From NCBI RefSeq assembly GCF_015832195.1, contig NC_052016.1, positions 30,277,129 to 30,341,128 on the forward strand: DNA of 64,000 nucleotides, written 5' to 3'. Origin of the DNA: Motacilla alba alba. Lineage: Eukaryota > Chordata > Aves > Passeriformes > Motacillidae. Both the position numbers and the translations under genes were made by a program. How positions within the stretch are numbered: position 1 is the first letter of the stretch; each line of letters begins with the position of its first letter. This document shows positions 1 through 12,600 of this stretch, in pieces. The notes beneath the pieces are model-generated. The model made no database searches. It saw only the letters and a program-made list of their open reading frames with translations, and was not told the DNA's origin.

Positions 1-227
1 TCCGATGCACTCCTAGAAATTAATATCTCTGGTGGGCGTTCAGCCATCCCTTGAAGCTGAATTTGTGCCATCAAGTCACTTAATCACCTCTGAAGACTAA
101 ATGAGGGCATCAGTGACTTTCGGAGGGGACTTAAGAACCTTGGCTTAAACACAACTGTGTCTTAGTTAACTGGTTTTAGGAAGGACTTTGTCTACCTCAG
201 GGGATAAATATCTGTTTCTATTATCTA
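1..227. other. Unique sequence at window edge
   Basis: Ordinary mixed-composition DNA. No repeat family or coding frame is recognised. Confidence 0.5.
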
Positions 228-269
228 TAGAAACAATTTGTGTATGTGTAGAAACAATTTGTGTATGTG
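228..269. repeat. Perfect tandem duplication, 2 x 21 bp
   Basis: Two identical 21-base units lie head to tail at 228-248 and 249-269, each starting tagaaacaattt. The lack of any mismatch suggests a recent slippage or duplication event, so copy number could vary between individuals. No function is implied. Confidence 0.9.
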
Positions 270-1221
270 TCTTATGCAGGACAGAGTAAGTGAAGTTTGG
301 AATATATGGGACACTAATGTATTTTGATTTTACATTGTTTCTTAACTCTTGGAGTACTGGTTGAAGAATTACCAGCAAGATACATCCAGTTGTGATGTTT
401 CCATTATTTTCTTCCCTTGATTTTTGTCACTTTTGCTCAGTAGTTTTCATTCTGATTTCATAACTACCTGAAATAGTAGTTGGTGTCTAGTATTTTAATT
501 CATATTGTAATGGGATAGAAGCAAACACATTCTCCATGCTCACATCTCAGCTGAGAGATGATTTCTAATCTAAATTGATGGTTTCAATTACATTTTTAAT
601 AGCTACTCTGTTTTGTACTGGTTTTGGTCGAACACCTTCTTTAGAAATGTAACCCTATTAGCAATACTTTCTCTTAATCATAATAGAGTTTTTGCTTGTA
701 GACCATCTGTTTCCACTACTACACAGCCAGCTTTTTCCTGCCAGGTTTTCCCTGGTCCTGCCATCTTTCCTTGATGTATTATGTGCTCTTAAATAATAGT
801 CAAAATTTAAGTCAATCAAAATCTTTTTTTAGTCATTCAACTGGAAGTATTCAGATACGTAAAATTACACTGGGAATTATTTGGTTTGAAAGGGCCCAGA
901 GATCTTTGCTCTTTCTTTCATTCAGTATTATCCTGTTTTGGTTTAATTCAATGAGCTTTTTTTGGTTTAGGTATACACACACCCAAGATCTACAAAAGGA
1001 ATATTCATATTCTCATCTTTATAATCCTAGTCCTGTGAGCTTTTTTTCTTTGAGAAATCAGTTGTGGGAAGTCAGCTAAACCCCATGTGATGCTATTGCT
1101 GAAGAAAAACACAGATGTGACTGTGGCTCAGTTCTGTGAAGGTACATAATACTGCACATGCTGAAACAGGAGTCAAATACCTTTGGAACTTCGTGGAATA
1201 TTCTCAATCCATGCAGGGATA
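270..1221. other. Unique AT-rich sequence, no gene seen
   Basis: T-rich, CpG-poor DNA. The longest open frame (771-1079, 102 codons) is low-complexity and resembles no protein family, so I treat it as chance. Confidence 0.5.
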
Positions 1222-1563
1222 CCTTCTAGCAGCCTTCCAGTACCTGAAGGGGGCTTATAGAAAGTTGGAGAGGGACTTTTTATGAGGATATGTAGTTGTG
1301 GACAAGGGGCAATGGCTTCAAACTGAACAAGGGTAGTCTTGTATTAGATATTAAAAAGAAATTCTTTACTCAGAGGGAGGTGAGGCACTGGAACAGGTTG
1401 CCCACAGAAGCTGTGCATGCCCCATCCCTGGAAGGGTACAAGGCCAAGCTGGACAGAGCTTTGTGTGATCTGGTCTAGTGAAAGATGTCCCTGCCCCCAA
1501 AGTAGGGAAGGTTGGATTAGATAAAGTCCATTCCTACATAGGCCATTCTATGACTGTATGATC
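1222..1563 (+). mobile_element. CR1 LINE, 3'-terminal fragment (plus strand)
   Basis: This is the 3' end of a chicken-repeat 1 non-LTR retrotransposon. It starts near the block reading ttccagtacctgaaggg and runs through the end of ORF2, where an open frame at 1296-1478 encodes the usual C-terminal signature (RGNGFKL, KKFFT, HWNRLP, APSLE). It continues into the short 3' UTR and ends in the degenerate octamer-type tail ttctatgactgtatgat. The frame reads almost to the expected stop but contains substitutions. A 5' truncation of this kind is normal for CR1, whose reverse transcription starts at the 3' end and usually aborts. The copy is certainly non-autonomous. Boundaries are good to about 15 bases. 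Confidence 0.93.
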
Positions 1564-2839
1564 TGAGTATACTTTTTCTTCCTTGTTTTGTTGGAATTTT
1601 TTGCTGTTATTTCTTTTTCCACTGCCTCAACTGTCACACAAATCAGAGAATGCAGATTTTGTTTAGTGCTTCTTTTTTTGTATGCCATATCTGCAGGATC
1701 AAGGATGGGAACCAAATCTAACAGCATAAGTGCTGTTAGTCTGCAGGAAAAGAATAAAGATGGTTTTGTGAAAAATAAATTACTTTAGCTGAACCATGGA
1801 TAGTCAGTGCCTAAAGCATTGGAAATGGATCAGAACCAATATGTTGTTTCTGGGTAAACCTGAGCTTTTCTCAGAAAACTGAAGAAGTTCAGATACTTAC
1901 GTTTCTCATTGGGTAACAGTTTTCTCAGTGGTACCTCATGCTTTGGAGAGAGCTCCTTGACCAATCTATATACATTTGAATTCCTTTGTTCCATGACAGT
2001 CATCACAGGGAATATGTTGAAGAGCTAAGATTGTTAGTGGAAAGGGGGAGTTACAGGTACAGGAACACACATCAGTGATTTCTGTATGCTTCAAACATAA
2101 CAATGTGTGCTGTTATTTACAAGTATACAGACTTTTTCTAATTTCTGCCATTAGATACTTCTGCCATCATATCTGTTGAAGGGCAGGCTGTGTAATAGAG
2201 AATCACAATAAAGCACCAACTTCCAGGGAGCAGAGCAATTAGCAGAGCCAGTAAGCCTGGATTCAACTTTTGGTCTTTCACCTGCTAACTTCTCTCCCCT
2301 CCACCCAATAATTGTTCCAACTCCTCAACATATGTTTTCATGTGCCAAAGGAAACTGTGCATCCACACTTGGCTGTCCAGGTCACTTGTGCTGTCAGACC
2401 TGCTGCATTAAATATCCCTTTTCTGCTGGATTTTCCCCACATAGGAGGCACCATCCATAGTCCTTTTGCTGTTGAGATGAGGTTTTGGAAAATTCATAGG
2501 GATTTTTGCCTTTTGTTCATAATAAATTTAGATTGGATTAAAATTAAAGATAGTAGATTTAAAAAAAATAAGGACACATGAATAATGTGAAATTCCTTTT
2601 TTTTGGAAATGTCACCTTCTTGTACTTTCTAAAAGAGAATAATGATATTTTTCTTATGTTTTTGTTTGGTTGACCCTTTTTTCCCCCTTAAATAGGTGAT
2701 GTCTAATAAATGCATTTGTTTAAAACAACAATTATCCTTGTAAACATTTTTACTAACCAAACCTTCATGAGGTCCTATCACAGAACTTAAAAAGATATGA
2801 CAAATTTTAACATATAATTATGATTTTAACCCCTATGGC
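1564..2839. other. Unique sequence, no gene seen
   Basis: Mixed AT-rich DNA between the CR1 tail and the A/C-rich tract. No repeat family is recognised and no frame has coding character. Confidence 0.5.
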
Positions 2840-3078
2840 TTCAAGGAAAAAAACAAATGAAAACAAATATCCCCAAACCAAGCAACCAACCAAAAAAAAA
2901 CCAAAACCCACAAAACCAACAAAAATCCCTCAAGCAAAACAACAAACAAAGAAAACATAAAACAAAATTAAAAAAAAAAAAAACAAACCAACCAACCAAC
3001 CAAAAAAAAACAACCCCCCCCCCCCCTCAACCAACCAACTACCACCAAACAAACCCTCCTCCCCATCCCCAAAACACA
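2840..3078. repeat. A/C-rich low-complexity tract with strong strand asymmetry
   Basis: For about 240 bases the plus strand is almost only A and C, with very few G or T. It contains runs of A of 8 or more, repeated (ccaa) units near 2990-3001 and 3027-3038, and 13 consecutive C at 3014-3026. The tract creates an artificial 121-codon open frame rich in Lys, Asn, Gln, Pro and Thr, which should not be taken as a protein. It is a simple-sequence tract that has expanded and diverged. The C13 core is likely to be length-variable and prone to sequencing error. Confidence 0.9.
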
Positions 3079-6000
3079 GAGGAGAAGATACGAACAGATC
3101 CCTCAAGAAGTTTTGCAAAAGAAATCTATGGATTTTTTTCTTCCAGAGAGGGTACTTTTTTCCTTCCTTCAAAGAGAATTACAGTAGCCTCTGGAATAGG
3201 TGCTTTCCTACTTCATCTCTGAAGATGAAGAACTGTCACACTTTCTAACCACACTGCTGGTGAGATACATTGTCTTGCTTCACACTGGTGACTTTAATCT
3301 GACAATTTTGGGCCACATCCTGTTCCACAAAGTATTTTAGAGCTTCTTAAAACTGATCACAGCACTTGATCCCCACATTGCAATGAAATGGAGCTTGGTG
3401 CTCTTGCAGCTGTAACCTCAAACAGATACAGACTAAGAAGTAATATTTTTCTAGAAGCTGGTTTCTGTATTAGCCATTTTCTCAGTGAGCCCCTAATAGC
3501 AGGAGAGTCACTGTGCAGATGAAGGCTTAAATGAGAGGGGCAAGAAAATAGAGCTTACAGGGTGCTGTAGCAAGTACCCACACTTGAAAATGTTCCACTC
3601 TGAACTTTCCAAAAGAGAGTCCTTGGGGTTTATTTATTCTATGGTTTTTTCCTCCACTGTAATGACAGTGAGTATGAAACCACATGTTAGACAAATGCAT
3701 CAGTCTGCATTATTCACCTGAGTTCACTGCAGTAAGTGATGCAAATGGGAGCAAGGGGAATGGGGATATTCTCCCCCTCAAGTTAGCATTAATTTTATTC
3801 TTTGTAGTTTCAGACTGTTAAATGCTGTTTCACTTCTCCTTTGAAAACTACTTCCATCTCTCACTGAGAGCTGTAGAAACCCCCATCACTTCTAAGACAG
3901 CAATAAATTAAGCCCTCCCTCCCACGGTTATCATCTTTTTTGGACCTAATTTGGCTGCATTCAATGTGGTTGTGGACCTCTATATTCCTCACCCATGGTT
4001 CAGCATGGCCCCATGTGCAGCTCTCGACCCTGTGCAGCAAAGCTTACCAGGCATGGTGAAAGCCTTCCTCCTCCTCTCCTCCACAAACCCAGCCCAAACC
4101 AGCCACATGTCCCCATAGCCAGTAAAGCTGGCTGCTTGTGCCAGGTCTAGTGTCAGCTTATCTGTTTGCTCTCTGTGCACTGAGAGAGAACTGGTTCTTC
4201 CATTCCCTATACTGTCTTCTTTAAGATAAATGAGTATTTTCCCTGTTTTATACACAGAATGAAATGGAGGCCATCACTCTCACACTGTCAAAGACGTATG
4301 TGAGAAAAGATAACCTAATCTCTGCTTGATGGGGCTTGTTCTTCAGGGATAAGCAGACATTGATGCAACCCCAAATGAAATGGGATCAGAGTCACCTGAT
4401 TGATGCTAGTTGCAAGATTCAGGGACTGCCCTGCCTGTTTATCTCGGTCCTCACCATGCTCCATCTCTTCTCTGTCACTTCAGCTGTGAGTTATTTTGCT
4501 TCCTTTTGCCATGTGCAACTAGCAGATTTGTGTAAGCAATGACATATCTCTTGCATAGCCCTTCTCTCCAGAGATTCTCAAAAGGTAAGAGTATTGGACA
4601 GTTTAATCCCAAAACAGAAAAGGTCTGGGTCTATCAAAAGAGGGAATTACTGCTGCAGCAGTGCACTGTTCCTCAAATTGTCTGTGAAGAAGGCACCGTA
4701 GTTTTCGGGCACCACTTGTCTTTGCTGGATTCCTGTGCTCTATCAATGGATAGAGCTCTGTTATTCTATTAGGTGTAGATGAAACTGCATGGCCCAGGTC
4801 TCAAAGGCATTAGAAAATAGCTAAATAGGAGCTGGACTCTGTCTTTCGTTAGCAGTAGCAATTTTCAGAAACAATTTGCTACAGTTATTAGTGTTTAGGT
4901 AAGATTTGTATGTGTGTTGTATGGTCGGGCAGTGAAACCCACGGGAAGTGTGCAGATCTGGTCCTCCTTGCAGAACTGCAGGAGTTCCCTCATGGAGAAC
5001 TGGAACTGGGAAGTTTGCAAACTCTTCAGTTCTGTCTCCAAATTTGTGCCTCAATCCTTCACTTGGTTGACCTCACAATTGGGATTTATTCTTCATCTTT
5101 GAAGAACTCTCATGCTCTTACTTATTTTCTTCTATGTCCTGTGACTAAATATAATCCATTCCTGTGTTTTTTTCTTTGTCAGGGAGCATAGCTCTCATTG
5201 CAGATCAACAGCTATTCAGCTGGATCACACTCCAAAGCTCTGCCTAACTCCTCTAGGCTGTGTCCATTGCTTCTCCTCTGAGTGGGATGATAGCTGGGTC
5301 ATGGAGGATGCTCCCCCTTTCTCCAGACCTTGGCTTGTCATGTAGGTGGCTTGTGCAGATAGTAATGAACCTTGTCACAGTGCTACTGTGCCATCCTCCT
5401 ACAAGCACTCACCAGCTTGTAGGGAGGGAATGTAGAACTTCCGAGAATGTTGTAAGGGGAAGTGGACAGAGGTAGCTGCAGTCTAAACCCTCTAAGTCAT
5501 AGCCTTTAATAGCTCATCTACTTCCTTATTGCTTAATATCTGTTTTGTGATTTAAGCTTTACCTCGGGGGGAAAAAAGTTTGAAAGGTGTGCCATGAACC
5601 CAAGGCCTTAAACCTGGGAGAGCTGGCTAGTCTGAGGAGCAGGGGAAAAGAGGGATTGAAAAGAGAAGAAACTGGCAGGCAAGTGTTAAGCCTCTTCTCC
5701 CTGGACAGAGCTGTTGAAGGCAGGAAAGGAGGAAATGTCAAGGATTTAGAGGCTTGTTTGCCTTGGGGACATGGAGTCTAATAAAATGAATTTCAAGGGC
5801 AAACTGAGCAGGCTTATTTTATTGAGAGGAAAGAAACGGAATGATGTTTGCCATATTGTGAACAGCCTCATTCTTCTCAGTCAGGGATTGGAGACACTGA
5901 TCTTAGACTTGCCCTGGCCTCACTCCAGGTTAGAAAGAGGTGCCTTTTCCCAGCAGCTCTTCCCAGCAGCATCCTTTGTCAAGCAGGTCAGGCTCTGTGG

Positions 6001-8997
6001 TCTGCTGGTCCTTTCTGGCCTGAAAAACTGCTGAAAGCCACTTCCCATCAGCAGAGCTTGCCTTGCAGCAATTCAGTCTCAGATGACCTTGGGCATGACC
6101 TTGTTTAGGTTTGTTCCCAGCAGGGCAAAGAGGATCAAGTTCAAACAGGTGAGAATCAGGTTTAGTGCCTTCATGGTCCTGGTGTACCTTGGAGGCTCTG
6201 TACACTCTGATTGCTCTGGATGGGTAAAAGCAGGAAGCTGGTGAGGCAGAACAGAGGTGGTTAAAAATCAACAGAGTGTACCAGCCAGAGATAATGTGCT
6301 GTGGTCTCAGAAAGGGAGAGAAATTACTCTTAGGGCTTTTTTATTGATGTGAAAATGACTGTATGTGAAGTGCCCTCATTTAGAAGCTGACTGTTGAGAA
6401 ACATCTACTTTTACGTTTTGTTTTCTAGACTGTGTGTTAAGTCTGTTTACAAACAAATCACTACACTTCAATGATTCTAATTTCCAGGCCAAAACATGGG
6501 CAAGTAATCCGATTTGTGCAGAAAAATAAAAACAATACAGTATTTTCCTTGGTCAGCTACATCATGATCTTAATTCTGAATTAACTGTATGACCTATACT
6601 GTCTTCTAAAAACTTCTAAAGCCCCTTTCAGCATAGACTTGACCTGCTCCAGAGGGATTTTTTCTTATTCTCCTCCATATGATTGTAAGATATTGGACCT
6701 CCTTGGTGCAGCATGAACAAGTAAACACATGAATAGCACAAAAGTTAATGTATTTTTTCATATTCTCTCCATGGTGTGTGGTATTGTTCCAATTTTACCT
6801 GACCAATAAAGGAATTGGAACACAACAAACAAACATGCCCACCCTGAAAACCCCAGCTGAAACAAAGCAAAGCAGCCAAGTGTAATTATCCTTAATTTCC
6901 ATCCTCTTTCGTGTCATTGTTAAATAGTGACCCTTCCCCACACCATTTGGATCAAGAGGACTTCTCAGCTGGTAATCTTTGCGTGTTCAGAAAAATGAAG
7001 GATTAGCTTATGAAAGTGTTTAAGCACATCCAGAATCTGATTTGGATTAAGCTGAGGGAGCTTTCCAGAAGTCTGCTATACTCTCTGTTATGAAAGAGTG
7101 AATAATGTTCCCTACTGGATTTATAAAATGGTAAGTGAACGTCCTGACTTTGTAAGGATCACTTAGAACATTTCTAAAGGCTACCTGCCTTTGTTCCCTC
7201 TGTTTCATACCTGGAGATTCAGCTTGTGTGCAGATGTACCACCTCTCTGCCCTTCTAAATGGGGTTGTCCAGCAGGTTCCTTCCACAGCAGGTTTTGGTT
7301 TTCCTTCCTGTCTGTTGGTGGCTTCAATTAAGAGATGGCATGCCAAGTCATCATAGTGGTTCTTTATGCAAAATAAAAACCTCGCTTTTTCAGAAAACTC
7401 TACAAAAATATTCCAAAGTCTGGATTTGTCTTGCAAGCTACTGATTTCCTCCTGTAAACTTTTGCATGTGGCTTACATGCAAAATGTTACTAGGTCTACC
7501 CAGTCAGAATATTGTTGATTTCCTCCTATTTATCTAAAATATGTGCTTTTAGGAAATGTGGATTTATGATAACCAACTTTTTGAATCTGAAACTCCTAGA
7601 AACTGAAGCTTCCCGAAACACAAGGTTAGATTGAAATACCATTGCACTTTATCCAAAGAAGGGTTTGCTTTTCTGTGGTGAGAATTTTGAGTATTTAGGG
7701 ATATGGTCATGTCATATTGTCAATATTTTCTTCAATATCTTGAGGGAAAACTTTATTTACTCCAGAAGTTGGAACACAAATAAAAAGCTGCTTTTTCATG
7801 AAGCAGGTGTGCCACTTACTGAGTAGGGAGGCAAAGTTAGGGAATGTAACTGTCCTTATTGCACCGGGAATTCTGGCAACATTGAATGTCAAATGACAAG
7901 TCCCTTGGGCACTGCTCCAAAATTATGCTGGTATTATTGTTTCCCTGCTTCTTCTGTTGGGCATATGGCTCCAAATAATGAAAGAAATGAGATGAGTGTT
8001 AGCCTGGCCATGTGAAACCAAACCTTTACCTTCTCCTGCTGCTCGTGCCTCTGACTCACTTTGAAATGAGATACTGAGCATAGGTCTCCTTCATAAAAAA
8101 AAATGGGTGGCTTGAAACATATAAAAGCTCTCTGGAGCAAAAATGCTCTCATGTGGCAAGAGCTAGACAGGCTTCACAGTTTTTTCTTTCATCTTGGAGA
8201 GACCTCTGATTGAGCCCAGCCTTCTCTGTGGGGCTGTTGGCAAGTAAGTGTGTGCTCAAACACACCTCTGGCTTAGCAGGTTGCTTTGGTGCTGCCTGTT
8301 TTGCCTGCACCTCTACTGTTGTAGAGCAGCAGTTCCAGGAGGCACAGACAGCTGGGTTTTTTTCTTCTGCTTTTTTTATAAGACTGGACTCCAGAGAGGC
8401 TTTGATCAAGGTCAGCTTTGCTTCCTGCCCTGGCCTGTATATCTCTTTTCCACACAGTCACAGACGGGGTCACACACCAGCCTCTGCAGGCTTGCTAGTT
8501 TGTAAGCTGACCCAATAGGTGACATCAAGGTCCCAAATGCTGTCGAAACTGGGTTCCAGCCCCACCTGAAACTGGCTGTCCCTTTTTTCCCTTATAATAA
8601 ACAGTGGGGTAGTTGCTGAGTGCAGTCTTGGGGCCATTCTTACTGGAGGGTGCAGACTTTGCCAGTGAATTTTGGGATCCTATTCTGAGAATATGAAAGG
8701 CTGTCAGTTTATATAAAGTCTTATGCAAGGAATTATTCTAGGGAGAATTCAAAGCTGATTTTTCCTCCCACCTGTGGCTATCCATTACATTTTGCCTACG
8801 TGTTTTTTCCATGCCTTTTTTATTCTTTACTGAACTTAATACCTAAGCTACTGAGCACATTAGTAATGCTTGATTGCAGCTCCTAGTGCCTATGCTGCAA
8901 TGCTGTAGCTCTGTTATGGAAGTGGGAATGTCCTTGTCCTCTTACTCAGCTGCTCTATGAGCAGTAATAACAGCACCTTATCAATATGAGGTTGGAG
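3079..8997. other. Long unique stretch, no gene recognised
   Basis: Almost 6 kb of single-copy-looking DNA with moderate GC and no transposon family I recognise. Open frames reach about 130 codons (for example 7047-7436 minus), but they overlap on both strands and show no motif, signal peptide or family resemblance. A short Gly/Cys/Ala-containing frame on both strands near 8210-8518 is also without support. Small exons could be hidden here, but I cannot point to one. Confidence 0.45.
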
Positions 8998-9250
8998 TCA
9001 TTGGAGCAAGTCCTGAGGAGGCCACCAAGATGATTAAAGGGATGGAGCATCTCTCCTATGAGGAAACACTGAGAGAGCTGGGATTGCTCAGCCTGGAACA
9101 GAGAAGGCTCCAGACCTTATTGCGGCCTTTTGGTACCTGAAGGGAGTCTGCAAGAAAGATGAGGGAGACTATTCACAAGAGCATGCAGGGACAAGACAAG
9201 GGAGAATTTCTTCAAACTAAAAAAGAGTAGGTTTAGATTAGGTATTGGGG
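8998..9250 (+). mobile_element. CR1 LINE fragment lacking its 3' end (plus strand)
   Basis: The segment aligns by eye to the CR1 ORF2 C-terminal region: gccaccaagatgattaaagg, the block for SYEE-x-LRELGL (atctctcctatgaggaaacactgagagagctggg across 9049-9083), cagcctggaacagagaagg, the tacctgaaggga block, and caaactaaaaaagagtagg. It stops near 9250, before the HWNRLP block and before the 3' UTR. CR1 copies normally keep the 3' end and lose the 5' end, so the 3' part was probably removed by a later deletion or rearrangement. Frameshifts are present and no protein can be made. Confidence 0.88.
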
Positions 9251-9388
9251 GAAGCTGTTTCCAGTGAGGTTCTTTTATGGTATTTAGCCTGTCTCCTGGC
9301 TATTTGGAGGTCTGCTTTGCCTATAAATGTGTGTAGAATTGTCTCAGTGCAATTTATTGATGGACTTCATATTGTGCCTGCTTGGCCT
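9251..9388. other. Unique spacer after truncated CR1
   Basis: Short stretch with no recognised content. It contains the breakpoint where the CR1 homology ends. Confidence 0.4.
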
Positions 9389-9600
9389 CTATCCTGAGCT
9401 GTTGCAGACTTGCCTGGTTGGGCGTGGTTTGGGGGCCAGCTGCACTGCCAGTGGGGACACTGGATGCTCTGGGGACATGCGTGTAGGGAGCTTGAGGGCA
9501 GTGGTGCTTCCACTGCACAAGCAGAGCCCCATGGAACGCACCATCAGGGCCTTGGGTGCACAGGGCAGCACCTCGGAGTACCTCCAGTAAGGAGAGGCCT
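9389..9600. other. Small GC-richer block of unknown origin
   Basis: About 210 bases clearly richer in G and C than the flanks, with several retained CpG sites (for example in gggcgtgg, catgcgtg, gaacgcacc and ctcggag). Open frames run through it on both strands, the longest being 162 codons on the minus strand (9354-9842). None matches a family I know and no splice-site arrangement stands out. It could be a small exon, a regulatory element or an unrecognised old repeat fragment. I prefer not to choose. Confidence 0.3.
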
Positions 9601-12600
9601 TGTGCTGATCCAAACTGCAGATACTGATATTGTGCTCTACAAGTTTTCATCTCCCTCATGTGCTGCACATTAGAATAAGTTGAGCATGTACAGTATGGGA
9701 AATTTCTGTCTTTCTTGGTACGTTTTTTCTCTGTGAAGAAACCAAATGGTGCTGTACTGTAACATTTGAGCACAGAAGTATGGATACCAGTTTTTGTGTA
9801 TGGGGAGAGAACATAGTCTAATTTACATTTACTCTCCTCCATATTTCAGATCTCTGCAGGACAGATTTAGTTGAATATTGAGTTTCTTTCACAGATTCAT
9901 TTACTTAGAAGGGCCTTCCTTATGAGCTGATTAGTGACAGGACACGGTAACCAGCTTCATCCTGCACTTTACTCTGAAAACTGCTGATATTTCTGTACCA
10001 ATTGCATACAAATATTGCACTGCTGCTGGGGACAGGCAGCTGCCTCTGAATTCAGTATATTCTACTGGTCAGAAGGGATTTATACTTACATTTTTCAATT
10101 TGGTATTAAAACATTGTTCCAGATGTATTTTGAAAGGGAGAGACTAAAGTTCCTATAATATTATTTCTGCTGCTTGTTAGGGATCTCCTGTGTGGGTGTT
10201 TGTCAGAGGTCTACTTGAGATGTACCAAAGGAAAGGTGGAGAACACAAGTGGGAAAAATTTCTGGCACACAAGCATTTCTGCTCAAAAACCAAACCTAAA
10301 AATTGTGTCTGATATGGAAATAGAAGATTGTTTGTGACTTCTACAATGTACACAATGGAGGCTGAGAAAATTCAAGTCAAAATTTCAGTTTTGGATTCTC
10401 AGAGGAAAAATTATCTATTAATAACCTATTGCTGACCCACAGTTATTTGGTAAATAATATTAATGATAATAATTATACTTCATACAATAAATTATTTCAG
10501 AAGCTTTTTCACAATTGGTTTTCAAATTAGAATGAAGGAAACTTCATCAGATTAAATAATTTTCTAGCAGTTAGGGTCTCACTCAACAGGATCTACTAAG
10601 GATTGATTTTAATTCATGTCAATTTTAAATCAATAGGTTAAAATTGTCTTTTCATTCAGTGACATTGGTACTCACATTTTCTAATATCAAGAATTGTGGC
10701 ACTAACTATAAAATATTTTAATTTGATTGTTGACATCAAATGAAAATCTTTACACAGTATAGCTGCGGGTCTTTTTATCTGATAAAGATATTCTGTGTAT
10801 CCTTAAGAAATTATAAAATATTTCTTTCCATTGTAATATTCCCACTGTAGTAGATTTAGGAAAAGGGGAATGAAATGTTTAATTTCTGGCTCAATTACCT
10901 TTCTGTTTACTCCTTGTATCAAGTTAATCTTGGAAGAAGACTGAAACACAGATTTATACATTCAACACCAGCATTCTAAATAATTTCTAATATTACTTAA
11001 TAGATTTACTACACTGAACAAGTTTCAAAATATTCAGTAAAAGTTGCACTTTAAAGAATTCTGGATAACAGCATTGCATATGCCAATATAGAAAATCTGT
11101 AGGTGATGGCATTTGGATGAACAGAAAATTTCTTAATTCAGGAAATGATTTGTTGTACTTTATAAACAGAGAAGAATATGATAATTTAGTTAAAGGTATT
11201 TCACCCCATTCTTTCAATTAAAAAGATTAACTACTGTAACTATTTACAAAAGCTCAATGAGACAATAAATTACAGTTTAAAATTGCCACATTTATAGTAT
11301 TATAATTAATTATCAACATTTGTTGTTTTAATTTCATTTTAAACACAAAATAGGTTCACTTCTATAAGTATGATAATATAATCAGAGAAAAATTTGAAAC
11401 CTATATTCTAATACTTGGAATAAATTATTTTTCTCTACCTTGTTTACTTATTACTAATTGAAGTTTAAAAGAAGATAAAGCTACCTTATTAAATATAAAA
11501 ATTGCTGAAACAAAAGAAAATAATAAGTAGTTAGTAGTGATTACAGAAAATTGCTGGTGGTGATTTGGAGTAGGAGCTCAGGTTTCTAATGTCAATAGAA
11601 ATGTAGTTTTTCCTCCTATTGAAACTAATTTATGAGGTTTATTTCTTGTCTGTCTGTACTTTAAATTACCAGCCTGTCTTTAAACACAGTGCTGGAGATG
11701 GGTGTTTAACTGGTGCTGGTTTAATGGCCGTTCTGGATGAGGACTTCAGGTGGCAGTAGGTCCTCTCCCTCCCCACATGGCCTTGAGCTTATTTAGGCCA
11801 TGAAACTGTACCAATGGGATGTAAATTCCTGGTGGCAAATCCACACCTGCTTACTTTCTTGCAAGGACTAGTCTTGTGAACTTCAAAGTTATGCTTCCTT
11901 TATGTTGAGCCACTTAGATACATAAACATTCATAAACAGGAGAGCAATCACTCAAAACTCTAATTTAAAAAAAAAAAGTGTATTTGATAAGCTAGTCTAT
12001 ATTCTGACCCATTTTTGGCAGTGGGAGGTTTAATTGGCAGGCAGAAATTGTGGAATATTGTTTTGTTTGCTTCATTTTATTGTTTCCATTGCTGTTTCTA
12101 ATGTCAGTTTTTAAGGCTTTGATCAAAGAAAGCTTTGAATTCTTTCTTCTTCAGCTCTTAAGAAACTCTAACTTTAGATCAACCAATTCCATAAACATAG
12201 AGGCCAACTCCCTCTTGTTTAAAGAAAGTCAGCCCTTCTCAGTGTGGTAAAATGCACTTCTTCAATGAGGAATCTAAATAGAGAATTAGAAGTTTTGGTC
12301 CATCCAGAAGAATTCTGCAAAGTAACTTTGCAAAATGATGTCATTAGAGATGTGTGGTTTAAAAAGCTCTTTCATGTGCATTTAATAGAGATGAAACTTG
12401 ACTTTCTTTGCACGCTCTTATTAATGTAGTCTAAGTGGAAATATGAAGTTCCATTGTGAAAAGACAGGAGATAAACACAAGGATAACATGGGAAATAAAC
12501 ACATTAAGCCCATCTCAGACTGACTGAAGTGGAGAAAGTAAGCAGATTCACTAATGGAACCATTTTATTGCCTTAACTCTTGTAATTTATCCTGAATCAG

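Noticed and set aside
2857..3222. 121-codon Lys/Asn/Pro-rich open frame
   Set aside because: A by-product of the A/C-only low-complexity tract, where stop codons cannot easily occur.
9354..9842. 162-codon open frame on the minus strand
   Set aside because: No recognisable domain. It overlaps equally long plus-strand frames and its composition changes abruptly along its length. It probably arises from the GC-richer block at 9389-9600.
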